Source: an uncultured Ruminococcus sp. (GTDB lineage Bacteria > Bacillota > Clostridia > Oscillospirales > Ruminococcaceae). Taken from it: 5,638 bases of DNA. The translations under genes and the position numbers were made by a program. Positions 1 to 5,597 of this stretch are shown piece after piece. The stretch's first letter is position 1; the number at the start of each line of letters is the position of its first letter. The notes under the pieces were generated by a model. It was not told where the DNA came from and searched no databases. It saw nothing but the letters and a program-made list of their open reading frames with translations. The stretch lies in assembly GCA_947178195.1 (NCBI GenBank), contig CAMWXM010000187.1, positions 1-5,638 on the forward strand, in the 5' to 3' direction.

Positions 1-34
1 ATAAGCTTTTTATTCCTGGTTTGTTGGCGTGGTG

Positions 35-63
35 TTTGGTTTAAATCAAACGTTTAAACCAAA
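35..63. repeat. 11-bp perfect inverted repeat
   Basis: TTTGGTTTAAA (35-45) and TTTAAACCAAA (53-63) are exact reverse complements around a 7-base spacer, TCAAACG. On the + strand the hairpin is followed by A and C rather than by a T run, so it does not look like an ordinary terminator. On the - strand no T run follows either. It abuts the poly-C tract, so it could be a stable structure marking a recombination or slippage-prone point, the end of an element, or an operator. Its function is unknown. Confidence 0.6.
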
Positions 64-67
64 AAAA

Positions 68-80
68 CCCCCCCCCCCCC
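68..80 (+). repeat. homopolymeric C13 tract
   Basis: There are thirteen consecutive C, directly preceded by seven A (61-67). Such a run is very unusual in AT-rich DNA. It lies inside the hydrophobic reading frame of the membrane-protein gene and at the point where the open frame changes. Adding one C, or removing two, would join the frame open on the left (5-67) to the frame of the gene on the right, encoding a proline stretch. Slippage at such tracts is a known mechanism of on/off phase variation of surface genes, but miscounted homopolymers are also a classic sequencing artefact. Confidence 0.7.
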
Positions 81-183
81 TGGAAATTGCTTAATAATTA
101 TACTATGTGCAATTGGTTTACAATTTTCATCAATTGTCGCATCGTTTTTTAATACCGGTTTTACCGGTCTGAGCATAGCGGTA

Positions 184-2358
184 TTGGCTGCCGAATTAAT
201 TTCAATAATACCGTTGATTTTATTTCCAAAAATTAAAAATGAAAAAATATTAAAATTTATTGAAAGAAATGGAAAATGGCTCAGAAAAATCTGTGTGGGA
301 ACAGCGGCTGTGCTGCTTTTTGAAGTGTTCATATGCAATTTTGCCGCTTTTGACCTTATAATGCCATCATCACCTGAACGAATGATACTGCCTGTCTCTA
401 AGGCGACTATCAGCGGTGGCGTTCTTAATGGTAATGAATTAACATTAAACCAATCTGAGTATGCATCAATAGAATTTGTTGGTGTAGACCATGAAGTACA
501 GACAATTTATGCTGACATTGAAATAGAAGGTGCAACAGACAGTAAAATTGACATTGCATATTCTGATGAAACAAGCAAAAATTATCGTTATGATGCGCAT
601 ATCAATTACATAAAAAATAACGAAAATAGTAAATACATAATATGCAGCTTTTCGGGCAAGGTGGGAAATCTCTGTTTTAATGTAACTGCTCCTGAAAACG
701 GCTCTATGACAATCAAAAATATAGAAATAAACAAAAATGTGCCTTTTGATTTTTCATGGCTGAGATTTTTTATAGTTTTAGGATTCGTTTTATTTGTTAT
801 AACACTCTCCTGCTGCCATAACATGAAAAAGCCATGTCATAATTCAAAAAAGCTCAACACGTTTAATATAAGCTCCGGAGTAATAACTGCTTTATTTATG
901 CTTATAGCCACTTTCCTTTTACTTATCAGGGGCGATATGATATATGATTTATTTGAAAATCCCGATACAAACCAGATAAATAAAGAACTGGTGGACGCAT
1001 TTGAAGCAGGACAGGTAAGCCTTCTTGAAACGCCCAGTCAGGAAATGCTTGAGCTTGAAAATCCTTATGACTGGTCCGAACGTCTGGATGCAGAGGTTTC
1101 CTACCCTTGGGATCATCTTCTTTTTGAAGGAAAATATTATTCCTATTACGGTATAGGCACAGTTCTTACGTTGTTTTTGCCATATCATCTTATTACAGAT
1201 AAATATTTTCCAACTCTCTGGGCAACATTTATTTACAGTATAATTGGAATCGTATTTTTGACTCTTGCTTACTGCGCATTTGTAAAACGAATTTTCCCAA
1301 AAATATCTAATGGAATTGCCATAAGCGGTCTTGTGATTGTTCAATCTACTTCATTTATCTGGTACTGCATAACAATAGGAAATTTTTACGAACTAGCTCA
1401 GGTCAGCGGATTTACATTTTTAATTGCCGGAATGTTTTTTCTGTTACGAGCAAATATTTTTGGTGAAGGAAAAATTTCAAAAGCTAATATTGCAGTCGCA
1501 ACATCGCTGTTTTCAATAGCTGTGCTTTGCCGTGCGGCTCTTGCGTTATACTGCATAGTTTCGCTGCTATTTGTTTATGCCGGAGTTAAAAAAATTATCA
1601 ATACATCAGAAAACCGTACATTAAAAGCAAATAAAAAAAGCATTTTCAAATTCTTGCTTGCTGCATTGCTTCCGTATGTTTTAATAGGTTCAATTCAGAT
1701 CATATATAATTATCTTAGATTTGGTTCACCGTTAGATTTCGGTATTCAATATACTTTAACTATCTATGATTATCAGCATATTCAATTTCATATTCCTTTG
1801 ACTCTTATTGCAATTTTTAATTATCTTTTTACAGTGCCAGATATAACGCCTGAATTTCCGTTCATAAAAAGCAATTATAATTCACTTTCAGTAAACGGAT
1901 ATTATTTTCTTGCCGGATTCAGTTCAACCGGATTGATATTCAGAGCAATACCTGTTTTAGGATATATTTTCGGAAAACGAGCATATAAGCATGGTGGAAA
2001 TAATAAAAAAATTGCTGCTTTAATAGTCGTTTCAGGCTGTCTTATCGTTCCGCTTATACAAATGTTTATGATATGGCAATATGGTTATACACCAAGATAT
2101 GCTGTTGATTTTGCATGGCAAATGATTTTCGGTGCATTTGTAATCTTATTTACTCTGAACAGAAAGCTATCTTTACCGATGAAGAAAATGATGCATATTA
2201 TATTTATAGCATCAGCGGTTATCTCAGTAATTATAAACTTTTCATTGACATATGAATTTGTGCTCGACTATGGAAAAAACTTAAATGGTGTTCCAATAGA
2301 TAAACGCAGTGCTATTCTTTCATTTGGAAGACTATTTGAATTCTGGAATATATTTTAA
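184..2358 (+). CDS. polytopic membrane protein, probable GT-C-type glycosyltransferase (5' end doubtful)
   Basis: This is a large integral membrane protein, 724 residues if read from the TTG at 184. Hydrophobic segments lie near residues 38-57, 192-210 and 231-248, with about nine more from roughly 343 to 690. Between the first two is an extracytoplasmic, beta-rich domain of about 130 residues (60-190). The loop after the third (about 249-320) is acidic and ends in FEGKYYSYYGIGTVLTLFLPY, resembling the large first external loop of GT-C enzymes that use polyprenyl-phosphate sugars. The late segments LRFGSPLDFGIQYTLT (511-526) and YTPRYAVDFAW (635-645) recall uncharacterised Firmicutes membrane proteins of this type. 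A role in decorating cell-wall or surface polysaccharide is inferred; no catalytic residue can be assigned. The TTG has no ribosome binding site, and the same frame stays open and hydrophobic upstream to the C13 tract, so the true N-terminus is probably further left and the gene may be frameshifted. The first in-frame ATG, at 361, would remove a membrane segment. The gene ends 2 bases before a terminator hairpin. Confidence 0.7.
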   Translation: MAAELISIIPLILFPKIKNEKILKFIERNGKWLRKICVGTAAVLLFEVFICNFAAFDLIMPSSPERMILPVSKATISGGVLNGNELTLNQSEYASIEFVGVDHEVQTIYADIEIEGATDSKIDIAYSDETSKNYRYDAHINYIKNNENSKYIICSFSGKVGNLCFNVTAPENGSMTIKNIEINKNVPFDFSWLRFFIVLGFVLFVITLSCCHNMKKPCHNSKKLNTFNISSGVITALFMLIATFLLLIRGDMIYDLFENPDTNQINKELVDAFEAGQVSLLETPSQEMLELENPYDWSERLDAEVSYPWDHLLFEGKYYSYYGIGTVLTLFLPYHLITDKYFPTLWATFIYSIIGIVFLTLAYCAFVKRIFPKISNGIAISGLVIVQSTSFIWYCITIGNFYELAQVSGFTFLIAGMFFLLRANIFGEGKISKANIAVATSLFSIAVLCRAALALYCIVSLLFVYAGVKKIINTSENRTLKANKKSIFKFLLAALLPYVLIGSIQIIYNYLRFGSPLDFGIQYTLTIYDYQHIQFHIPLTLIAIFNYLFTVPDITPEFPFIKSNYNSLSVNGYYFLAGFSSTGLIFRAIPVLGYIFGKRAYKHGGNNKKIAALIVVSGCLIVPLIQMFMIWQYGYTPRYAVDFAWQMIFGAFVILFTLNRKLSLPMKKMMHIIFIASAVISVIINFSLTYEFVLDYGKNLNGVPIDKRSAILSFGRLFEFWNIF

Positions 2359-2360
2359 GG

Positions 2361-2391
2361 AAATACCGCACATTTTTTGTGCGGTATTTTT
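2361..2391 (+). terminator. rho-independent terminator of the membrane-protein gene
   Basis: AAATACCGCAC (2361-2371) pairs perfectly over 11 bp with GTGCGGTATTT (2379-2389) around a 7-base loop, ATTTTTT. A T run continues to 2391. It starts two bases after the stop codon of the upstream gene and lies just before the smpB promoter, so it separates the two transcription units. Confidence 0.92.
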
Positions 2392-2401
2392 AAAAAAACA
2401 C

Positions 2402-2430
2402 TTGACAATTTTAAATATATGTTATATAAT
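2402..2430 (+). promoter_or_regulatory. consensus sigma-A promoter for smpB-ssrA
   Basis: TTGACA (2402-2407) and TATAAT (2425-2430) both match the vegetative consensus exactly, with the optimal 17-base spacer. Transcription would start near 2437, giving a short leader of about 24 bases before smpB. No operator or riboswitch is visible, so strong constitutive expression is expected, fitting a module that makes the abundant tmRNA. Confidence 0.9.
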
Positions 2431-2445
2431 TAATTATCAATAAAT

Positions 2446-2453
2446 AAGGAGGT
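2446..2453 (+). promoter_or_regulatory. smpB ribosome binding site
   Basis: AAGGAGGT is a full anti-Shine-Dalgarno match placed 7 bases before the ATG at 2461. It fixes the smpB start. Confidence 0.9.
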
Positions 2454-2460
2454 ATTCATA

Positions 2461-2922
2461 ATGGCAAAAGAAAACTTTAAAACAATAACCGAAAACAGAA
2501 AAGCCCGTCATGAATACTTTGTTATTGAAAGTATGGAAACTGGTATCGAGCTTGTGGGTACGGAGGTCAAATCATTAAGGCAAGGCTCGGTAAATCTTAA
2601 AGACAGTTGGTGCTCTATTGATAACGGCGAGCTGTTTATCAAGGGAATGCATATTTCGCCTTATGAAAAAGGTAACATTTTTAATCGTGACCCTATGAGG
2701 GTAAGAAAACTGCTGATGCACAGAAAAGAAATAAACCGCCTTTTTGGTAAGGTCAAGCAGGACGGACTTACTCTCATTCCCCTTTCGCTTTATTTTAAGG
2801 GCTCAAAAGTGAAAGTAAAACTGGGTCTTTGTAAGGGTAAAAAACTTTACGATAAGCGTGAGGATGCAGCTAAAAAAGACGCAAAACGCCAGATTGAAAG
2901 AGCGGTAAAAAATAATTATTAA
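2461..2922 (+). CDS. smpB: SsrA-binding protein SmpB
   Basis: SmpB is the protein partner of tmRNA in trans-translation. It binds the tRNA-like domain of tmRNA, enters the A site of ribosomes stalled on mRNAs lacking a stop codon, and imitates the missing anticodon arm. At 153 residues it has the normal family length. Family hallmarks are NRKARHEY (12-19), GIELVGTEVKSLRQG (28-42), the RVRKLLMHRKEI stretch (80-91), DGLTLIPLSLYFKG (101-114) and KGKKLYDKRE (125-134). The basic, helix-prone tail (about 135-153) is the part that lies in the empty mRNA channel in known structures. The start is fixed by a perfect ribosome binding site. The gene follows its own strong promoter, and its TAA stop lies one base before the first nucleotide of ssrA, so the protein and its RNA partner are almost certainly made from one transcript. 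By eye the base composition is less AT-rich than in the defence genes to the right. Confidence 0.98.
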   Translation: MAKENFKTITENRKARHEYFVIESMETGIELVGTEVKSLRQGSVNLKDSWCSIDNGELFIKGMHISPYEKGNIFNRDPMRVRKLLMHRKEINRLFGKVKQDGLTLIPLSLYFKGSKVKVKLGLCKGKKLYDKREDAAKKDAKRQIERAVKNNY

Positions 2923-2923
2923 C

Positions 2924-3293
2924 GGGGGCGTAAAGGTTTCGACGGGGACTTTGAAGCATAATAAGCGAGTAGAGCCGGTGTAATCTCTTTAAACTGCGCC
3001 ACGTTTAAATATAAACGCTAGAAATAATATTACAGTTAGCTCAAAAAGCTACGCTGTAGCAGCTTAAGTCTGCTACTGTCCTCCCTCTGAGTACCACGGC
3101 GGAGGCTTGGGCATCGATTAGTGGTGAACGTTCAGGTGAAGCGTTCCGAGCATCTGAATGTATCAGGAACTACTGAAACTGAAAGCCTGTTTATTGGCGT
3201 TCGGCAGAGGAAATGCAAAAAAATAAACTACACTCGTAGAAAGTTATGTGGATCGGTTTTCGGACACGGGTTCGACTCCCGTCGCCTCCACCA
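2924..3293 (+). ncRNA. ssrA: transfer-messenger RNA (tmRNA, 10Sa RNA)
   Basis: tmRNA acts as both tRNA and mRNA. Charged with alanine, it rescues stalled ribosomes and supplies a reading frame that adds a degradation tag. The 5' start GGGGGCGTAAAGGTTTCGAC is characteristic. Bases 2924-2930 (GGGGGCG) pair with 3283-3289 (CGCCTCC) to form the 7-bp acceptor stem, including one G-U pair, followed by discriminator A3290 and an encoded CCA at 3291-3293. The T arm is ACGGG/CCCGT (3266-3270/3278-3282) around TTCGACT. The tag frame runs 3017-3067, and CCTCC/GGAGG segments around 3081-3106 fit one of the usual pseudoknots. The length of 370 nt is typical of a one-piece tmRNA. It begins one base after the smpB stop with no convincing promoter of its own, so the 5' end is probably made by RNase P cleavage of an smpB-ssrA transcript, and a strong terminator follows. 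Confidence 0.97.
3017..3067 (+). other. tmRNA proteolysis-tag reading frame
   Basis: The tag reads ARNNITVSSKSYAVAA followed by TAA at 3065-3067, preceded in the finished peptide by the alanine carried by tmRNA. The GCT resume codon is placed by comparison with Bacillus subtilis tmRNA as I recall it, where a TTAAATATAA segment plus two bases precedes the resume codon; here TTAAATATAA (3005-3014) plus AC precedes GCT. The C-terminal AVAA replaces the common ALAA and should still resemble a ClpXP-type degron. GTAGCAG (3056-3062) pairs with CTGCTAC (3070-3076), which places the stop codon in the loop of a 7-bp hairpin, as is usual for tmRNA. Confidence 0.85.
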
Positions 3294-3322
3294 AGCATAA
3301 ACACGTAATCGTAAAGGTTACT

Positions 3323-3366
3323 AAAACCACGTAAGCACGTTAAATGGCGTGGTTGCGTGGTTTTTT
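3323..3366 (+). terminator. rho-independent terminator of ssrA
   Basis: AAAACCACG (3323-3331) pairs with CGTGGTTTT (3356-3364). The stem continues inward through TAA/TTG, with one G-U pair, a G-G mismatch, and CACG/CGTG (3336-3339/3348-3351) around an 8-base loop. Six T (3361-3366) complete the terminator. It lies 30 bases after the CCA of tmRNA and closes the smpB-ssrA unit. Confidence 0.9.
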
Positions 3367-3510
3367 CTTATTTGGATTTCCGTGGGTTCAAAACGAAATT
3401 CAAGAAAACATAGTGCAATATCATATGTTAAACCTGAACTCCTTTTCCTAAAAAATAATGTGGCAAATGGGGTGTTTTGTTCTATATTTAAAAAGATTTA
3501 TCGTATTTTT

Positions 3511-3530
3511 TATAATGGTATGGATATAAT
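3511..3530 (+). promoter_or_regulatory. candidate -10 boxes for the ATPase-HNH operon
   Basis: Two perfect TATAAT hexamers occur at 3511-3516 and 3525-3530. Upstream -35 candidates are poor, for example TTAAAA at 3488-3493 with a 17-base spacer for the first box. After the ssrA terminator the operon needs its own promoter, and this is the only good location. Which box is used cannot be decided from sequence. Weak -35 elements would fit low basal expression. Confidence 0.4.
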
Positions 3531-3558
3531 TTAATTATGCGGATGATTTATGTATGAT

Positions 3559-3565
3559 AGGAGGT
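3559..3565 (+). promoter_or_regulatory. strong ribosome binding site, unusually far from the ATG
   Basis: AGGAGGT is a perfect Shine-Dalgarno sequence, but 26 bases separate it from the ATG at 3592, far beyond the usual 5-10. Between them lies a small hairpin, CGGA (3571-3574) with TCCG (3579-3582) around TATT, which would reduce the effective distance to about 14 bases. Alternatively ATA at 3574 is in frame, 8 bases after the site, but ATA is an extremely rare initiator. Confidence 0.6.
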
Positions 3566-3591
3566 AACGACGGATATTTCCGGCAGATAAT

Positions 3592-4827
3592 ATGTATATA
3601 AAAAACATTTCAATTAAAAATTTTAAAGGAATATCTGATATATCTATTGATTTTCAGAAAGGTGTAAATCTTCTTATTGGTGATAATGGTGTTGGTAAAT
3701 CGTCTATTCTTAGTGCTATTGTCGTTGCTTTAGGCGGGTTTTTTCAAGGAGTTACAGGAATAAAAGCAAAGGGAATTACCACTGACGATATTCGTATAGT
3801 GCAAAAGAACTTGACTGAGGATTCTGATGCGATTCAATATCAGTTTCCTGTAAAAATTATGTCAACTTTCGATGTTTTCGGAAAAGAAGTAAAATATCGA
3901 AGAGAACGTTATTCAGATGATAAAATAAAAATTTACAATTCTTTGAAAAAATATGCGGTTGATATAACAAACGATGTAAAATCATTTCTGCCGATTTTGA
4001 GCTATCAAAGTATTGACAGGGAAAGTATTGATGAAGTAAAGCCTCGAAAAGTGAAAGACAGAAGGGATGGTTATTATAGATGCTTGGAAAGCACAATTAA
4101 TTTAAGCGAAATTACTAATTGGTGCCTTGAAATGGAAATAAGTGCTTTTAAGAAAAATAAGAAAATTCCTGAATATGAAGCATTTAGAAAAATAATTTCT
4201 TCATTTATGAAATATATGAGTGAACTTAAAACAGATCCTGAAATATGTTACTCTCGCAAATATGAGGAACTTTCATATATTGAAGATAATTTTGAACTGC
4301 CGATTTCAAAACTCAGTGCAGGTTATCAGTCACTGCTATATATGATTCTTGACATAGCATATCGTCTTGCTGTATTAAATCCAGCTTTTGAAAATATAAA
4401 CGAGGCGGAGGGAGTTATTTTAATAGATGAAATAGACCTTCATCTTCACCCCAAGTGGCAGTGGCGAGTAATTGGTGCATTGGAAAAGGTTCTTCCTAAT
4501 ATTCAATTTATTGTTGCAACGCATTCACCTATCATAATTTCTTCATGTAAAAATGAAATACTGATTTGCATTGATGATAATCAAGAAATAACTTACCTTG
4601 AAAACGCATATGCATACTCCATACAAGATGTTTTGGAGCTTCGTCAAGGAAGCAGTGGAATTCCAGTGGAATTACAAACATTACGAGATGAACTTGAAGA
4701 ACTTATCAATGAAGAACAATATGATAGTGCAAAAAAGGTTTGGGATAATATGGTTTATAAATTTGGTAAAGATAATAGCGAGGTAGTCAATGCAAAATGG
4801 CTTCTAAATTTGGAGGACTATAATTGA
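3592..4827 (+). CDS. ptuA: Septu-type AAA/ABC ATPase (PtuA-like)
   Basis: This is an ABC/SMC-like AAA ATPase, 411 residues, of the COG3950/AAA_21 type, proposed as the PtuA subunit of a Septu anti-phage system. Seen in the sequence: the family-typical N-terminus MYIKNISIKNFKGI; Walker A GDNGVGKSS (30-38) with K36; an insertion of mixed helical character (about 55-235); signature motif LSAGYQSLL (241-249); Walker B VILIDEIDLHLHP (275-287) with catalytic E280; and the switch histidine in ATHSP (309-313). The C-terminal 60 residues are a charged helical segment like that of ATPases paired with HNH partners. In known Septu systems PtuA oligomerises, binds nucleotide and controls the PtuB nuclease. 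Here the HNH gene overlaps by 4 bases. All ATPase motifs look intact, so the protein should be active. The ATG at 3592 fits the family N-terminus, although the nearest good ribosome binding site is 26 bases away. RecF/OLD-like ATPases are the alternative, but OLD proteins carry a Toprim domain that is absent here. Confidence 0.85.
   Translation: MYIKNISIKNFKGISDISIDFQKGVNLLIGDNGVGKSSILSAIVVALGGFFQGVTGIKAKGITTDDIRIVQKNLTEDSDAIQYQFPVKIMSTFDVFGKEVKYRRERYSDDKIKIYNSLKKYAVDITNDVKSFLPILSYQSIDRESIDEVKPRKVKDRRDGYYRCLESTINLSEITNWCLEMEISAFKKNKKIPEYEAFRKIISSFMKYMSELKTDPEICYSRKYEELSYIEDNFELPISKLSAGYQSLLYMILDIAYRLAVLNPAFENINEAEGVILIDEIDLHLHPKWQWRVIGALEKVLPNIQFIVATHSPIIISSCKNEILICIDDNQEITYLENAYAYSIQDVLELRQGSSGIPVELQTLRDELEELINEEQYDSAKKVWDNMVYKFGKDNSEVVNAKWLLNLEDYN
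4812..4816 (+). promoter_or_regulatory. ribosome binding site deciding the TTG start of the HNH gene
   Basis: GGAGG lies inside the last codons of the ATPase gene, 7 bases before the TTG at 4824. Together with the TTGA overlap it supports TTG rather than a later ATG, and implies translational coupling. Confidence 0.8.
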
Positions 4828-5597
4828 TTTATATTAAAAGAAGAAATCCTACTGCTACCATAAAATGTGAATTGAATAATAAGAAGCAGTCTTTGGAGTG
4901 GAAAAAATTGTCAGATACAGACACACATGCTTTGCGTGAATTTTTTAATAATTTAACCATAAAGAAAGATATTAGAAAGCGTTTAATCGCTGACCAACAT
5001 GGCTTATGTGCATACTGCATGCGAAAGATAAATGATGAAAATTCCTTAAGAACAAAAATTGAACATTTTAAGCCGTTAAGCAAATATAAGGATTTGGTAC
5101 TTGACTATGAAAACTATATATTAGTATGTGATGGTGGAGAGCAAGTTGACATTTCACATGGAAGTAATCGCATATTATGTTGTGACAGTAAAAAGAAAGA
5201 AACTGAAATTGTCTTAAATCCATTAAATCATCTGCAAATGGAACATATAAGGTATAAAAGTTCAGGAAAGATATATTATAGTGATAAAAATGATAAAGTG
5301 TCTGCAAGTAAACGAAATGATGAGTTAAACAAAGTTCTCGGTTTAAACGGCAAATTAGATAAAAATGGAAATATAATAACTGATACATCAACAGAAATAG
5401 TAAAAGGAAGACGTGACGCTTATAATTCAACGATTAATTTTATACAGGCTATTGAAAGGAAATATGCACAGAATTCACGAAAAATAAAAGAAATAGTAAA
5501 TGATAAAATTAATGAATTACAATTGTTAGATAACTATGAAGAGTTTATTGGGGTTAAGTTATTTGGATTAAAACGCAGACTAACGCAGTTAAGTTAG
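4824..5597 (+). CDS. ptuB: HNH endonuclease, TIGR02646 family (PtuB-like Septu effector)
   Basis: This is a predicted HNH nuclease of 257 residues, proposed as the PtuB effector of the Septu system, which would cleave nucleic acid once released or activated by the ATPase. The N-terminal MIYIKRRNPT is family-like. The nuclease core has C62-A-Y-C65, then TKIEHFKP (77-84) with H81 as the likely first HNH histidine, LDYENYILVC (93-102) with N97 and C102, and CCDSKKKE (119-126). The cysteines probably bind a structural zinc; which residue is the third HNH position is not certain by eye, with H112 or K123 as candidates. The C-terminal half is lysine-rich and helical (160-257). The gene starts with TTG in a TTGA overlap with the ATPase stop and has GGAGG 7 bases upstream, so the two proteins are made in a coupled way, fitting a complex. 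No strong terminator is visible in the 41 bases that follow. The TIGR02646/HNH assignment is firm; the Septu role rests on the gene pairing. Confidence 0.85.
   Translation: MIYIKRRNPTATIKCELNNKKQSLEWKKLSDTDTHALREFFNNLTIKKDIRKRLIADQHGLCAYCMRKINDENSLRTKIEHFKPLSKYKDLVLDYENYILVCDGGEQVDISHGSNRILCCDSKKKETEIVLNPLNHLQMEHIRYKSSGKIYYSDKNDKVSASKRNDELNKVLGLNGKLDKNGNIITDTSTEIVKGRRDAYNSTINFIQAIERKYAQNSRKIKEIVNDKINELQLLDNYEEFIGVKLFGLKRRLTQLS

Larger units (their letters stand above)
1..183. other. disordered 5' edge with poly-C tract; no intact gene start
   Basis: No intact gene can be read here. In the frame of the downstream membrane protein the only stop is TAA at 55-57. From 58 to 183 the frame is open but has no ATG, GTG or TTG. 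Its translation after the C run is strongly hydrophobic, with two apparent membrane segments (roughly 88-156 and 166-219), so it is probably real coding sequence that belongs to the gene below. Left of the C run a different frame (5-91) is open, with possible GTG codons at 29 and 32 but no ribosome binding site. The most economical reading is one gene whose frame changes at the C run, or a gene cut short by the edge of the assembly. The stretch also carries a perfect 11-bp inverted repeat at 35-63. Confidence 0.5.
3294..3591 (+). other. AT-rich intergenic region between ssrA and the defence operon
   Basis: The region holds a small possible hairpin (GTAATC 3305-3310, GGTTAC 3316-3321), the ssrA terminator, about 145 bases (3367-3510) without a recognisable gene or repeat, two TATAAT boxes, and a leader with a strong but distant ribosome binding site. 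An open frame spanning 3349-3534 starts inside the terminator hairpin, lacks a ribosome binding site and shows no recognisable motif, so it is not called. No integrase, tRNA or second copy of the ssrA 3' end was found in this stretch. It could hold an unrecognised small RNA or the worn edge of an inserted island. Confidence 0.5.

Noticed and set aside
54..338. Reverse-strand open frame opposite the start of the membrane-protein gene
   Set aside because: It lies opposite a clearly hydrophobic + strand coding frame, contains the antisense of the poly-C tract as a glycine run, and has no protein-like features.
2894..2922. A separate ssrA promoter in the end of smpB (TTGAAA at 2894 with an AT-rich box near 2912-2920)
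   Set aside because: The spacer would be only about 12-15 bases and the -10 match is poor; processing from the smpB transcript is the simpler explanation.
3271..3293. Attachment-site repeat of the ssrA 3' end elsewhere in the window
   Set aside because: I looked for a second copy of the T-loop to CCA segment downstream and saw none; a right-hand copy, if any, lies outside the window.
3349..3534. Open frame of 61 codons between ssrA and the ATPase gene
   Set aside because: It starts inside the ssrA terminator hairpin, has no ribosome binding site, shows no recognisable motif and runs into the promoter region.
3367..3591. A retron non-coding RNA ahead of the PtuA-PtuB pair
   Set aside because: No reverse transcriptase is encoded in the window and no paired msr/msd-like structure is evident.
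5068..5430. Reverse-strand open frame opposite the HNH gene (and similar ones opposite the ATPase and membrane-protein genes)
   Set aside because: These are shadows of well-supported genes in AT-rich DNA, with low-complexity composition and no ribosome binding sites or domains.
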